From assembly GCF_042408735.1 (NCBI RefSeq), contig NZ_JBHOQV010000153.1:45898-109897 (forward strand): DNA of 64,000 nucleotides, written 5' to 3'. Below are positions 26,040 to 34,783 of the stretch, piece after piece (positions within the stretch are counted from its first letter, which is position 1; every line of letters begins with the position of its first letter). This DNA comes from Thermogemmatispora sp042408735. GTDB lineage: Bacteria > Chloroflexota > Ktedonobacteria > Ktedonobacterales > Ktedonobacteraceae. The notes beneath the pieces are model-generated. The model was given only the letters and a program-made list of their open reading frames with translations. It was not told where the DNA came from and ran no database searches. The translations under genes were made by a program, and so were the position numbers.

Positions 26040-27087
26040 ACCAGATTTGCACGGTCTGATCGTCGCCGGCGGAAGCGATGCAGCTACCATCAGGAGACCA
26101 GGCCAGGGCATTGACCTGATCGCTATGGCCGGCGTAGGTGAAGGCAACCTCGCGCCTGGCCAGCTCCCAGAGATGGACCTGGCCATCGTCTCCGCCAGAG
26201 GCCAGGTAGCGCCCATCAGGGGACCAGGCCAGGGCGTTGACCCAACTGGGGTGGGCCTGGTAGCTACAGACGGCCTCGCCCGTAGAGGCATTCCAGAGAT
26301 AGACCTGGCCGCCAAAGCCACCGCAGGCCACATACTGGCCGTCGGGCGACCAGGTTAAGGCTCCCAGAGGCGTACCGTGCTGCAGAGGAGCGAAAAGCTG
26401 ATGGCCGTTGCTGGCTTCCCAGACCTGCAGCGTGCCATCCCAGGAGGCGGAGGCAATACGCCGCCCCTCCGGCGACCAGCCCAGGGCCAGCACCTTGTGG
26501 CTGTGGCCATCATAGGTGAAGATAATATCACCGTCCTTCAAACTCCAGATCTCGACCAGACCATCTTCGCTGCCAGAGGCCAGCTTCGCCCCCACTGGCG
26601 ACCAGGCCAGGGCCAGAATGTAGCGCGCGTGATCACGGCGCGAGAGCAGCCGCTCACCATCGGCGGCGTTCCATATCTGCATGGTCCGATCGTTGCCACC
26701 CGTGGCTACATAGGCCCCGTTCGGCGACCAGGCCAGGGTTAGCACCTGGCCCCGGTGACCGGTATAGGTGAAACGCTCGCTGCCTGTGGCGGCCTCCCAG
26801 ACTTGTACGGTGCCGTCCATGCTGGCAGAAGCGATGCATGTCCCGTCGGGCGACCAGTCCAGAGTACGCACCCAGTTGCGATGGTCGCGGTAAACGTAGA
26901 GCGTCGTTCCAGGTGTGGGCACGGCCAGGACCCCCGTCGCTGCTTTTGCTGCTGTCGCTGTCGCTACACCACCATGGCCGCTCTGGCCGCCGAAGGCGGC
27001 ACCAGCGGCTGCTCGGGCGAAAAGCCAGGCTCGTGGTTGTGGGTGGGAAGGCTGAGCGACGGTGTAGCGGCTGGAGCGGTTGATCAT
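26029..27087 (-). CDS. Stand-alone seven-bladed WD40 repeat protein
   Basis: 352 residues from ATG 27087, which has AGAGGA eight bases upstream and a perfect-spacing promoter at 27140-27168; the frame runs on to 27396 but that lies upstream of the promoter. After a ~75-residue N-terminal region (Ala/Gly-rich and mildly hydrophobic, possible secretion or anchor segment AWLFARAAAGAAF) come seven WD40 units with cores such as VLTLAWSPNGAYVATGGNDRT and VNALAWSPDGRYLASGGDDG, enough for one closed propeller. The blades resemble those of the WD40 kinase 1 kb away, suggesting a shared origin. It probably serves as a protein-binding platform. Confidence 0.88.
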   Translation of the reverse strand: MINRSSRYTVAQPSHPQPRAWLFARAAAGAAFGGQSGHGGVATATAAKAATGVLAVPTPGTTLYVYRDHRNWVRTLDWSPDGTCIASASMDGTVQVWEAATGSERFTYTGHRGQVLTLAWSPNGAYVATGGNDRTMQIWNAADGERLLSRRDHARYILALAWSPVGAKLASGSEDGLVEIWSLKDGDIIFTYDGHSHKVLALGWSPEGRRIASASWDGTLQVWEASNGHQLFAPLQHGTPLGALTWSPDGQYVACGGFGGQVYLWNASTGEAVCSYQAHPSWVNALAWSPDGRYLASGGDDGQVHLWELARREVAFTYAGHSDQVNALAWSPDGSCIASAGDDQTVQIWFTP

Positions 27088-27139
27088 CCTCGATCCTCTT
27101 CTTCCTTCCTTATCCTCTCGCTGGGTATTTCGTGGATCG

Positions 27140-27168
27140 ATTGTAGGAGAGCAACGTACCGGTGTCAA
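27140..27168 (-). promoter_or_regulatory. Promoter of the WD40 protein gene
   Basis: On the minus strand: TTGACA (27168-27163), 17 bp, TACAAT (27145-27140). The predicted leader is ~45 nt and fixes the start at 27087. Confidence 0.8.
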
Positions 27169-27386
27169 GGTGCCTCGCAGGAATGGTACTTTTGCATGAT
27201 CAGATGCTCTTCGCTCTCTTGCTTCCTTGCTCTCTCCGCTCAGCCCCTCTACCGATGAGCCTCCTGGCGGGACGAGGCGCCTGTCCCTCCCCTGCAGTTT
27301 TCCCCTCCCTGCCAGAATGGCCGCGCGGGCTGACCTCCTCTGTCTGGAGAGCGAGAGGCCGCCAGGCGGGGCGGGGCCAGATAGCT

Positions 27387-27415
27387 TTCTCCTCACACTT
27401 TTCCGCTGCTATAAT
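27387..27415 (+). promoter_or_regulatory. Extended -10 promoter upstream of ruvB
   Basis: TGCTATAAT (27407-27415) is a perfect extended -10; a weak TTCTCC -35 sits 17 bp upstream (27387-27392). The leader to ruvB is about 130 nt, with no gene in it. Confidence 0.6.
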
Positions 27416-27552
27416 GTAGGGAAAGAAAAAGCCAAAGGAAGGGGGAGGCTCGGGCTGATGGTGGAAGAGAGAGGGCGGAGGTCTGCCTGACAGGGGCAGG
27501 TCCCCGCTTGTGACGAGATGATCAGACCAGAAGAGATCGGCAGGAGAGAACT

Positions 27553-28674
27553 ATGAGCGACCGGCTCGTCTCGCCGCGCGTGAGCCAGGAAGAAGAGATT
27601 ATTGAGAGCAGTCTGCGCCCTCGTCGTCTGGCCGAGTACATCGGGCAGGAGCGCATTAAGGAGAACCTCGCTATTTTGCTGGAGGCGGCCCGTCGCAGGA
27701 ATGAACCTGTGGATCACGTCCTCCTGTATGGGCCGCCTGGCCTGGGCAAGACCACGCTCTGCAACATTATTGCCGCCGAAATGGGGGTCAGCCTGAAAAC
27801 GACCTCGGGACCAGCTATCGAGCACGCCGGCGATCTCGCCTCTATCCTGACCTCGCTCCAGGAGGGTGAGGTGCTCTTCATCGATGAGATTCATCGGCTC
27901 TCGCGCGCCGTGGAGGAGCGTCTCTATTCGGCTATGGAGGACTTCGCCATCGATGTAGTGATTGGTAAAGGGCCGGGCGCACGCTCGCTGCGGATCTCTT
28001 TGCCGCCCTTCACGGTGGTCGGGGCGACGACGCGCGTTGGTGCCCTCTCGGCCCCGTTGCGCGATCGCTTCGGAGCCATCTATCGCCTGGAATACTACGA
28101 TGTTGAGGCCCTCAAGCAGATTCTGCGCCGCTCGGCCCGCATCCTGCGTGTCCCTGCTGACGAAGAGGGCATCGAGGAAATTGCCACCCGTGCCCGCGGG
28201 ACCCCGCGAATCGTGAACCGGCTGCTGCGCCGCGTGCGCGATTATGCTCAGGTCAAGGCCGATGGGGTAATTACGCGCCAGATCGCCCGCGCCGCCCTTG
28301 ACGCCCTGGAGATCGACCATATCGGTCTGGACCAGACCGATCGCCATCTCTTGCTGACCATCATCCATAAGTTCGACGGGGGACCGGTCGGCCTCGATAC
28401 CCTGGCGGCCAGTACGAGCGAAGACCCAGAGACCATTGAGGATGTCTATGAGCCGTACCTGCTCCAGCTCGGCTTTATCGCCCGTACGCCGCGCGGGCGA
28501 GTCGCTACGCGCCTGGCCTACGAACACCTGGGCATCAATCCGCCGGCCCCTGGCCAGGGAGGGCGCCCCGCCCCTCTTCAGAATCCCGCCGCCGGCGGCA
28601 GTTCCGAGCTGTGGACCGCTGGCGAGGCATGCGAGCGCCCCCCAGCCTCGCCCGAGGCGGAGGCCGAAGGCTAG
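27553..28674 (+). CDS. ruvB: Holliday junction branch-migration helicase RuvB
   Basis: 373-residue RuvB, the hexameric motor that drives branch migration of Holliday junctions with RuvA. It contains the family start LRPRRLAEYIGQERIKENL, Walker A GPPGLGKTTL, Walker B FIDEIHRL, the sensor GATTRVGALSAPLRDRFG, the arginine finger region and the C-terminal winged helix (DGGPVGLDTLAA ... GFIARTPRGRVAT). The last ~40 residues are a Pro/Gly/Ala-rich tail beyond the usual end. ATG 27553 has AGGAGAG upstream. ruvA and ruvC are not adjacent. Confidence 0.97.
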   Translation: MSDRLVSPRVSQEEEIIESSLRPRRLAEYIGQERIKENLAILLEAARRRNEPVDHVLLYGPPGLGKTTLCNIIAAEMGVSLKTTSGPAIEHAGDLASILTSLQEGEVLFIDEIHRLSRAVEERLYSAMEDFAIDVVIGKGPGARSLRISLPPFTVVGATTRVGALSAPLRDRFGAIYRLEYYDVEALKQILRRSARILRVPADEEGIEEIATRARGTPRIVNRLLRRVRDYAQVKADGVITRQIARAALDALEIDHIGLDQTDRHLLLTIIHKFDGGPVGLDTLAASTSEDPETIEDVYEPYLLQLGFIARTPRGRVATRLAYEHLGINPPAPGQGGRPAPLQNPAAGGSSELWTAGEACERPPASPEAEAEG

Positions 28675-28863
28675 GACCCCTCTACTGTGAGAGGAGGGAG
28701 AGTGGGCGGACCCTGGAAGAGCGCAGGCCGCTGCCGCCTGGTCTGAGGCTGCCCTCTCTCGGAATGGCGGGGTGCGATCTGGAGAAGGCCAGGGGAAGGA
28801 GAAAGAAGGAAGGATCGTCGCTGGAGTGGACTGCCGCCCGCCAGGCCGCCGTCTGGCTCGATC

Positions 28864-30042
28864 CTACCAGGGGAGAAGCTGACCGTTGACCACCTGAAAC
28901 TTGTAGGCCCGCTCCAGCACCTCCGGAGGAAAATGCCCGGCCTCGGTCGTGGTCAGCAGCACCTGCTCGTGGTCGAGAATGGCCTGCAAGAGCTGCTCTC
29001 GCCGCCGCTGGTCCAGCTCGCTGAAGACATCATCGAGCAAGAGCACTGGCTCATCGCCGGTTGCGCTCCGCATATAGGCTAGCTCGGCAAACTTCGTGGC
29101 CAGGGCCACTGTGCGCTGCTGTCCGCGCGAGCCATAGGTAATCACGCTCATGCCATTGACCAGAAACTCCAGGTCATCGCGATGTGGCCCCAGCAGGCAG
29201 ACCCCCTGTTGAATCTCCTTGTGCCGCACGGCATGGAGCTGTTTCAGATAATAGCCCTGGGCCTCCGTGAGCGAGCGCTGGGGATGGAGCTGGAACGAGG
29301 GGCGATAGACAATCTGGAGCTGCTCGCGTCCCCCACTCAATTGCTGCTGAAACGGCGCCGCCAGCTCATTGAGGGCCGCCAGCATGCGCTCGCGCTCGAA
29401 CATAATCATCGAGGCCAGCAGCGTCAGCCGCTCATCGAGGTAGTCCAGCAGGCGCGGATCCTCATGGTAGTCGCGGATCCGCTTGAGCAGGGCGGCACGT
29501 TGCAGAATAACCTTGCGATACTGCTGCAGTGCCTGGCAATAGCGGGGTCGCACCTGGCATAGACTGCGATCGATGAAGCGTCGGCGCTCATCGGGCGAGC
29601 CGTCGACCAGGTGGAGATCGGCGGGGGCAAAGAGCACGTTGGTCATGCTCCCGATCAGGTCGAGGGAGCGGCGCGGCACCTCGTTGATCTTAATGCGCTT
29701 GCGCTGTGTGCCGCCGGGCCAATGCGAGGGACGGAGGGCCTGCTCGCCACCCAATTGCGGCGGGGTTGGATCGAAGATGACCATCTCCACATGCAACTCG
29801 CCATCGCGCCGTCGGACACGCGCATCGATGCGGGCCAGGTGATCGGGCGCATACCAGTTGACCACCTCGCGATCGGCCGAGGCGTGGAAAGAGGTACTGG
29901 TGGCGATCATCGAGACGGCTTCGAGCAGGTTAGTCTTGCCCTGAGCGTTTTCGCCGCAGAAGAGAAAGAGACCCGGCCCTAGCGGCAGATCAAGCTGTCG
30001 GTAGTTACGAAAGTCGGTCAGTGCGAGATGTACGAGGTGCAT
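28864..30042 (-). CDS. recF: DNA replication and repair protein RecF
   Basis: 392-residue RecF, an SMC-like ATPase that loads RecA at gaps with RecO and RecR. It shows the N-terminal MHLVHLALTDFRNYRQLDL, Walker A GENAQGKTNLLEA, the family's RRFIDRSLCQVRPRYCQAL, the signature-like TYGSRGQQRTVALATKFAEL and Walker B LLLDDVFSELDQRRR. Length is normal. The gene follows dnaN on the minus strand after 289 bp, so the dnaN-recF order of many bacteria is kept, but dnaA is absent from the window. Confidence 0.96.
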   Translation of the reverse strand: MHLVHLALTDFRNYRQLDLPLGPGLFLFCGENAQGKTNLLEAVSMIATSTSFHASADREVVNWYAPDHLARIDARVRRRDGELHVEMVIFDPTPPQLGGEQALRPSHWPGGTQRKRIKINEVPRRSLDLIGSMTNVLFAPADLHLVDGSPDERRRFIDRSLCQVRPRYCQALQQYRKVILQRAALLKRIRDYHEDPRLLDYLDERLTLLASMIMFERERMLAALNELAAPFQQQLSGGREQLQIVYRPSFQLHPQRSLTEAQGYYLKQLHAVRHKEIQQGVCLLGPHRDDLEFLVNGMSVITYGSRGQQRTVALATKFAELAYMRSATGDEPVLLLDDVFSELDQRRREQLLQAILDHEQVLLTTTEAGHFPPEVLERAYKFQVVNGQLLPW

Positions 30043-30224
30043 CGAGACTCCATCTACCTACCTGTCTCCGAGCAAAGACAGCCGCCACCTCTCAGGCCCT
30101 CGAAGGGCGCGCCGGGGTGGCAGGCGCGAGGACAGCGCGGTCCAGCGACGCTCACCTGCTGGCCCTGGCCCGCCCCGCTGCCGAAGAAGCCTGGCCTGTG
30201 TGTGGTGAGGGAGGCAGGCCAGCG

Positions 30225-30248
30225 CCAGCCAACCAGCCAACCAGCCAG
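30225..30248. repeat. Three tandem 8-bp repeats between recF and dnaN
   Basis: CCAGCCAA CCAGCCAA CCAGCCAG. It lies in the 289-bp dnaN-recF spacer, which otherwise holds no gene. Confidence 0.6.
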
Positions 30249-30331
30249 TGCCCTTTAGAATCCGCTCGCTGTCCATGCCATTTATGGCGGACCCGAAGGG
30301 CGGAGCCAGCAGGCCCGGCCGGTCCCTCGGG

Positions 30332-31480
30332 TCAGCCACGGTTAGTGTGCATTGGCATAATGACATACGTATAGTTGGTCGCATCGACTGGGCGCAGCAC
30401 TCCGGGGCGCATGGGAGAAGTCACCTCCAGAGCGATTTCCGGAGCATCCAGCACGTTGAGCACATCGACCAGGTAGTCCACATTGAAAATAATCTGAATC
30501 TCCTCGCCATCAACGACGGCGTTCAGGGTACTGGTCGTATCGCCCAGGTCCTCAGCGGTCGCCTCGATCGTCACTGTGCCGTTCTCCGAGCCGCCAGCGC
30601 CACGTGGCGAGATCTTCAAGCGTGTGATATTCGAGCTATTGCGAGCGAAGAGCGCGGCGGCCTTCACACGCTCGCTCAGGGCCTTCGTTTCCAGGACCGC
30701 CCGCGTCTTATACTCCACCGGAATGATAGAGCGATAGTTGGGGAAGGTTCCGTCGAGCAGGCGAGAGACGAGATCGATCTGCTCGGTATGGAAGAGCACC
30801 TGGCGATGGTTGGGGGTGACGATCATCTCGACCGGCCCCTCGTTGGGCAGGATGCGGGCCAGCTCGGTCAGCGTGCGGGCTGGAATCAGAATATCCTCGC
30901 GCGGCTCGCTGGCGCCCGGCAAGGGAGCCGTACGCGTTGCCAGGCGGAAGGCATCGGCGGCCACAAAGGTCACCTGCTCGTCGCGCACCTGTACCAGCAC
31001 GCCTGTAAAGACAGGTCGCGACTCGTCCTTGGCGGCGGCGAAGGCTACCTGACTGATCATCTCCTTGAGCAAGGGCGCCTCTAACAGGATCGGCGGCTCG
31101 CCTCCCTCAGCGGTCGGGATCAGCGGAAATTCCGAGGCGTCCATGCCCTTGACGTTGGTATTGATGCCCAGGCCCAGGCACTGCAGATTGACCACATGGG
31201 TATCCGCCTGGGCCGTCACCTGGACCGACCCCTGGGGCAGGCTGTTGACCAGCTCCGTGAAGAGCCGGGCCGGAACCGTCGTTGTGCCTTCCTCCTCGAT
31301 CTGGGCCTCGACCCAGCAATTGATACCAATCTCTAAGTTGGTCGCCGCCAGCTTCAGCCGCCCCTGCTCCGCGCTCAGAAGCACGTTGGCCAGAATCGGC
31401 AGGGTGCTGCGGCTCGAGACGGCATGGCTCACCACAGAGAGACCACGGCTCAAGTCCTGCTGCTTACAAGTGAATTTCAC
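30332..31480 (-). CDS. dnaN: DNA polymerase III beta sliding clamp
   Basis: 382-residue sliding clamp with three repeated clamp domains. The N-terminus MKFTCKQQDLSRGLSVVSHAVSSR, the middle FAAAKDESRPVFTGVL and the C-terminal YLVDVLNVLDAPEIALEV and YTYVIMPMHTNR are typical. It starts with GTG, preceded by GGAGG at six bases. A promoter with 17-bp spacing lies 35-65 bp upstream. The clamp encircles DNA and tethers polymerase III and other enzymes. No DnaA-box cluster is visible upstream, so there is no evidence for oriC here. Confidence 0.97.
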   Translation of the reverse strand: MKFTCKQQDLSRGLSVVSHAVSSRSTLPILANVLLSAEQGRLKLAATNLEIGINCWVEAQIEEEGTTTVPARLFTELVNSLPQGSVQVTAQADTHVVNLQCLGLGINTNVKGMDASEFPLIPTAEGGEPPILLEAPLLKEMISQVAFAAAKDESRPVFTGVLVQVRDEQVTFVAADAFRLATRTAPLPGASEPREDILIPARTLTELARILPNEGPVEMIVTPNHRQVLFHTEQIDLVSRLLDGTFPNYRSIIPVEYKTRAVLETKALSERVKAAALFARNSSNITRLKISPRGAGGSENGTVTIEATAEDLGDTTSTLNAVVDGEEIQIIFNVDYLVDVLNVLDAPEIALEVTSPMRPGVLRPVDATNYTYVIMPMHTNRG

Positions 31481-31515
31481 GTTCTTCCTCCAGATACACC
31501 ATTATGTTCTCGATT

Positions 31516-31544
31516 AGTATATCCTATAGGGTCGAGGGGGACAA
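31516..31544 (-). promoter_or_regulatory. dnaN promoter
   Basis: On the minus strand: TTGTCC (31544-31539), 17 bp, TATACT (31521-31516), about 30 nt before the GTG start. Confidence 0.75.
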
Positions 31545-31819
31545 CACTCAGGCCCATTTGTCTTTGGACTGGTGGCCAGGCGTCCCTGGCCTGGCTCGCG
31601 GAGAGGCTAAGCCTTCCCTCCCCGACTGGGGCGCTCCGACGAAGGACGGGCACAGAGAATCCGCACCCCTCGCCATCCACCCTCCAGGGGTTCTGTTTGA
31701 CATTCTATCGGACAGGGCAAGGAACGGCTAAGCTCCGGACAACCGCTGGCCTGTTCTTTATTATTACCGATTATTTCCCTGACCGGTGTCGCCGAGCGGT
31801 TGACCCTGAGTGAAGTTCT

Positions 31820-31844
31820 GCCGGCCTGGCCCGAGCAGGCCGGC
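31820..31844 (-). terminator. Hairpin at the end of the CoA-transferase gene
   Basis: Perfect 9-bp stem GCCGGCCTG/CAGGCCGGC with a 7-nt loop, starting 12 bp beyond the CoA-transferase stop. The downstream minus-strand sequence is not T-rich, so strength is uncertain. Confidence 0.5.
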
Positions 31845-31855
31845 CTGCTGGCAGA

Positions 31856-32989
31856 TCAGACCTTCCCGTTATCCTCGCCGAGCAGCGGAGGGGCCTTATA
31901 GAGGCGCGCGGGCGTCTCTGACAGGCGCAGGGGCGAGCCGACCAGCCTGATGGTCCCCGCTGTCGGGTGCTCGCACTCCCAGACGAGGCCGCGGGCCTGA
32001 ATATGGGGATCGCGGAAGACCTCGCTCACCTTGTTGATCGCTCCGCAGGGAATACCGGCCTCGCGCAGCTCCTGCAGCCAGCTCTCGCTATCCTTGGTCA
32101 GCAGCAGCTCCTGCAGGATGGGGATCAGCGCCTCGCGATTGCGGACGCGCTGAGGATTGGTGGCGAAGCGCGGGTCGTCGGCCAGCTCCTCGCGACCGAG
32201 CAGGCGGCAAAGGGAGCGGAAGAGGCGATCGTTGCCGCAGGTGATCACAATGTAGCCATCGCGTGTGCGGAAAGCCTGATAGGGTACGATATTGGGGTGG
32301 CCATTGCCGTAGCGCTGGGCCTCCTCGCCCGAGATAAGGTGGTTAGAGGCCACGTTGCCCAGCAAGGTAATCGTGGCTTCCAGCAAGGAGATATCGATAT
32401 ACTGGCCGCGGCCCGTGCGGTCGCGCACACGCAGAGCCGTCAGAATGGCGATGCAGGCGAAGGTTCCGGCGGTCAGATCGCCGACGGGCGTGCCTACGCG
32501 CATCGGTTCTCCATCGACCTCGCCGGTCACCGCCATGATGCCCGCTTCGGCCTGGGCCACGAAATCGTAGCCGGCGCGCTGAGCATAAGGGCCGGTCTGT
32601 CCATAGCCGCTGATCGAGCAGTAGATCAGACCAGGATTGATGGTGCGCAGATCCTCATATCCCAGACCGTAGCGGGCCAGCGTTCCAGGCCGGAAATTCT
32701 CTACAAGAACGGTCGCCTTCTTAATCAGCTCCAGGAGGCGCTGACGATCGTCCTCACGGGTAAAGTCCAGAGTAATACTCAGTTTATTGCGGTTGAGTCC
32801 CAGATAGTAGGCGCTCTCGCCGGCGATGTAAGGCGGGCCGAACTGGCGTGTATCGTCGCCTTTGCCTGGTTGTTCAACTTTGATGACCGTGGCCCCCAGG
32901 TCGCCCAGAATCATTGTGCAGTAGGGGCCGGCCAGGACGCGCGAGAGATCGATGACGAGGACATCGGAGAGAGCTGCTTCCATGGTCAT
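31856..32989 (-). CDS. CaiB/BaiF family (class III) CoA-transferase
   Basis: 377 residues from ATG 32989, preceded by AAAGGG; ATG 32983, two codons on, is an equal alternative. Family III CoA-transferases move CoA between carboxylic acids through an aspartyl-CoA intermediate. Visible motifs: VIDLSRVLAGPYCTMILGDLGATVIKVE at the N-terminus, NRNKLSITLDF, LVENFRPGTLARYGLGYEDL and YCSISGYGQTGPYAQRAGYD, which contains the region around the catalytic Asp, then IDISLLEATI and the C-terminal EREL-like AGTIRLVGSPLRLS. The long N-terminal frame to 33139 is not conserved-looking. The acid substrate is unknown. Confidence 0.92.
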   Translation of the reverse strand: MTMEAALSDVLVIDLSRVLAGPYCTMILGDLGATVIKVEQPGKGDDTRQFGPPYIAGESAYYLGLNRNKLSITLDFTREDDRQRLLELIKKATVLVENFRPGTLARYGLGYEDLRTINPGLIYCSISGYGQTGPYAQRAGYDFVAQAEAGIMAVTGEVDGEPMRVGTPVGDLTAGTFACIAILTALRVRDRTGRGQYIDISLLEATITLLGNVASNHLISGEEAQRYGNGHPNIVPYQAFRTRDGYIVITCGNDRLFRSLCRLLGREELADDPRFATNPQRVRNREALIPILQELLLTKDSESWLQELREAGIPCGAINKVSEVFRDPHIQARGLVWECEHPTAGTIRLVGSPLRLSETPARLYKAPPLLGEDNGKV

Positions 32990-33220
32990 GAAACCCTTTC
33001 GCTTCAAGCCTCTATAACCTGTCCCTGTGCCTGTTGCTTGAGCAGCATACGGCAGGGTAGGAGGGAGGGCGCTGCGGGAGCAAGCTTCGGCTCGCGTGAC
33101 AGCTATCCCGCCGGTTGAAGGGCGGCGAGGGTGCCCCACGGCGATCCTGGAGCGAGGGCCAGGCTTGTCCGCGCCGTCGCCATACAGACAGTTAAGCGGA
33201 AGGAGTGAGAGCCTGTCAAG

Positions 33221-34483
33221 TCATGGTTGGAGGCCAGAAGAGGTCGGGGGGGCAGGCGGAAGCGCAGCTCCCGATGCTGGGGAGCCGCTGACCTCGGCCT
33301 CAGAATCTCGGGCTGGGCCGCGTGAGTTGGTGGGGCCTGAGCCTCGGGCCAGGTAGTCCTGCATGACCTGACGAAGCTCGTGAACAACTTGCTGGATGGA
33401 ACCGCTCAGGTAGAGGCCCCCGGGCACGTGGTTGGCCAATTCGCTATGGTAGAGGAAGGCCTGACCACCGAAGACCAGCAGTGGGCGTGGCTCCGGCAGC
33501 TCCTGCAGGCGGCGCGCCAGATCGATAAGGGTTGCCACATAGGCTGGCATCGTGACCGAGATACAGAGCATGACTGGCTGCAGCTCGCGCGCGACTTCCA
33601 GGAGGCTATTGATCTCGATGCTCTGGCCGAGGTAAATCGTGCGCATGCCCGCCCGGCGCAGGAGCAAGGCGAGCATCAGCGGGGCCAGCTCATGAGGCTC
33701 GCCAGGCGCGCAGCCACAGATAATCAGCGGCCCACGATTCTCGTTGACCGAAATATAGAGCAGGTTGGTAAGGAAGCCGCGCACAAAATTGCTGGCGAAA
33801 TGCTCGATGGCCACGCTGAGGCGCCCCGTCTCCCATAGATACCCAACCTGCCAGAGAACCGGTGTCACTACCTCGGCGCAGACCTGCTCGACCGGGTAGA
33901 GGGCCAGCAGGGAGGCGAGCAGACGCTGAGCGCGGATGTCATCCAGGCACTTAAAGGCATCGATCAGCTCTTCTTGCACCCTATGAATATTGTAGAGAGC
34001 GGGAGAACTGCTTTCGGGCCGCGTGGTGCTGGCGCCGCTCCCGGCGGGAGCGGCGGCGGGCCGCGACTGGGGATCCCGCTGAAGGTCGCGCTCACCCGTT
34101 GGACCTGGCGAGCTGCTCAAAGGCAGGGCCACCCGGAAGGCGGGCCGTCGCTCGTCTGAAAGTTCGGTAGCTAGCTGTTGGAGCTGGCGCGTCTTCTGAT
34201 ATTCCTCCTCCAGGTGACGCCAGAGGGCCACGGCCTGGCTGATAGCCATACCGCTGTCGACGCGCTCCTTGAGCCAGCGGATGAGGGCGATATCGCGCTC
34301 CGAATAGAGCCGATAGGCGTTGGTGGCTCGCTCCGGCGAGAGAATGGCGTAGCGACTCTCCCAGGCCCGCAGCGTGGGCGCCGGTACACCGGTCTGCTGG
34401 ACAACGGCTTTGGTGTTGAAGAGGGGGCTGTCTGAATAGCGTTCCAGCTCGGGCCGTTTGATATGCCCGCTTTGTCTGTCCAT
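33221..34483 (-). CDS. MerR-family regulator with cobalamin-binding domain (CarH-like photoreceptor)
   Basis: 420 residues from ATG 34483 (GTG 34486 is just upstream). An N-terminal MerR winged helix (FNTKAVVQQTGVPAPTLRAWESRY ... AYRLYSERDIALIRWLKE) precedes a Ser/Pro/Ala-rich linker, a four-helix B12 cap domain and a Rossmann-like B12-binding domain. The cap carries W-x9-EH (WETGRLSVAIEH, Trp near residue 218), the signature of adenosylcobalamin light sensors, and the B12 domain has GEPHEL near residue 264, supplying the lower His ligand. In CarH the dark tetramer represses and light dissociates it. The gene has its own palindrome-containing promoter. No carotenoid genes are adjacent, so targets lie elsewhere. 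Confidence 0.9.
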   Translation of the reverse strand: MDRQSGHIKRPELERYSDSPLFNTKAVVQQTGVPAPTLRAWESRYAILSPERATNAYRLYSERDIALIRWLKERVDSGMAISQAVALWRHLEEEYQKTRQLQQLATELSDERRPAFRVALPLSSSPGPTGERDLQRDPQSRPAAAPAGSGASTTRPESSSPALYNIHRVQEELIDAFKCLDDIRAQRLLASLLALYPVEQVCAEVVTPVLWQVGYLWETGRLSVAIEHFASNFVRGFLTNLLYISVNENRGPLIICGCAPGEPHELAPLMLALLLRRAGMRTIYLGQSIEINSLLEVARELQPVMLCISVTMPAYVATLIDLARRLQELPEPRPLLVFGGQAFLYHSELANHVPGGLYLSGSIQQVVHELRQVMQDYLARGSGPTNSRGPARDSEAEVSGSPASGAALPPAPPTSSGLQP

Positions 34484-34552
34484 CACTGCAACGCGCTCCG
34501 ATCTGGCCTGGCGAGCGGCTTGGCCGGGCGGTCAGGGCCGCCGGCTATCACA

Positions 34553-34571
34553 ACTATAGCATATCATAGCA
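34553..34571 (-). promoter_or_regulatory. Tandem extended -10 elements and palindrome upstream of the CarH-like gene
   Basis: On the minus strand TGCTATGAT (34571-34563) and TGCTATAGT (34561-34553) form two extended -10 elements 10 bp apart. Together they form the imperfect palindrome CTATGATATGCTATAG (34554-34569), as expected for an autoregulated MerR-type gene. Confidence 0.5.
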
Positions 34572-34692
34572 CGGACCGGCCAGATGTTTGGCAAGTTTGA
34601 GGCTGACGACCTATTGCCTATAGGCCAGGCCCCGGCCGGGCGAAGGCCGGCAGTTGCGGCACAGCCCCCCGGCCCTCTGTTGCTCTTGCTCT

Positions 34693-34724
34693 GCTGGCTG
34701 ACTGACTGGCTGCCTGGCTGGTTG
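34693..34724. repeat. Tetranucleotide (CTGG/CTGA)n low-complexity tract
   Basis: A run of CTGGCTGACTGACTGG-type units just before the rplU leader promoter, similar in kind to the CCAGCCAA repeats at 30225. Confidence 0.5.
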
Positions 34725-34747
34725 GAAGAAAACAAACGGACCCGTGC

Positions 34748-34777
34748 TTGACAAAGCGCTTGTGGGCTTGCTATCAT
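34748..34777 (+). promoter_or_regulatory. Promoter of the rplU leader
   Basis: TTGACA (34748-34753), 18 bp, TATCAT (34772-34777). Predicted transcription starts near 34784, about 540 nt before rplU, with no other good promoter in between. Confidence 0.75.
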
Positions 34778-34783
34778 GACAGA

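Noticed and set aside
23142..27087. Repeats in WD40 genes as possible CRISPR or mobile repeats
   Set aside because: The periodicity is ~126 bp and in frame, explained fully by WD40 blades.
31481..31855. Possible oriC upstream of dnaN
   Set aside because: No TTATCCACA-type boxes or AT-rich unwinding stretch are visible.
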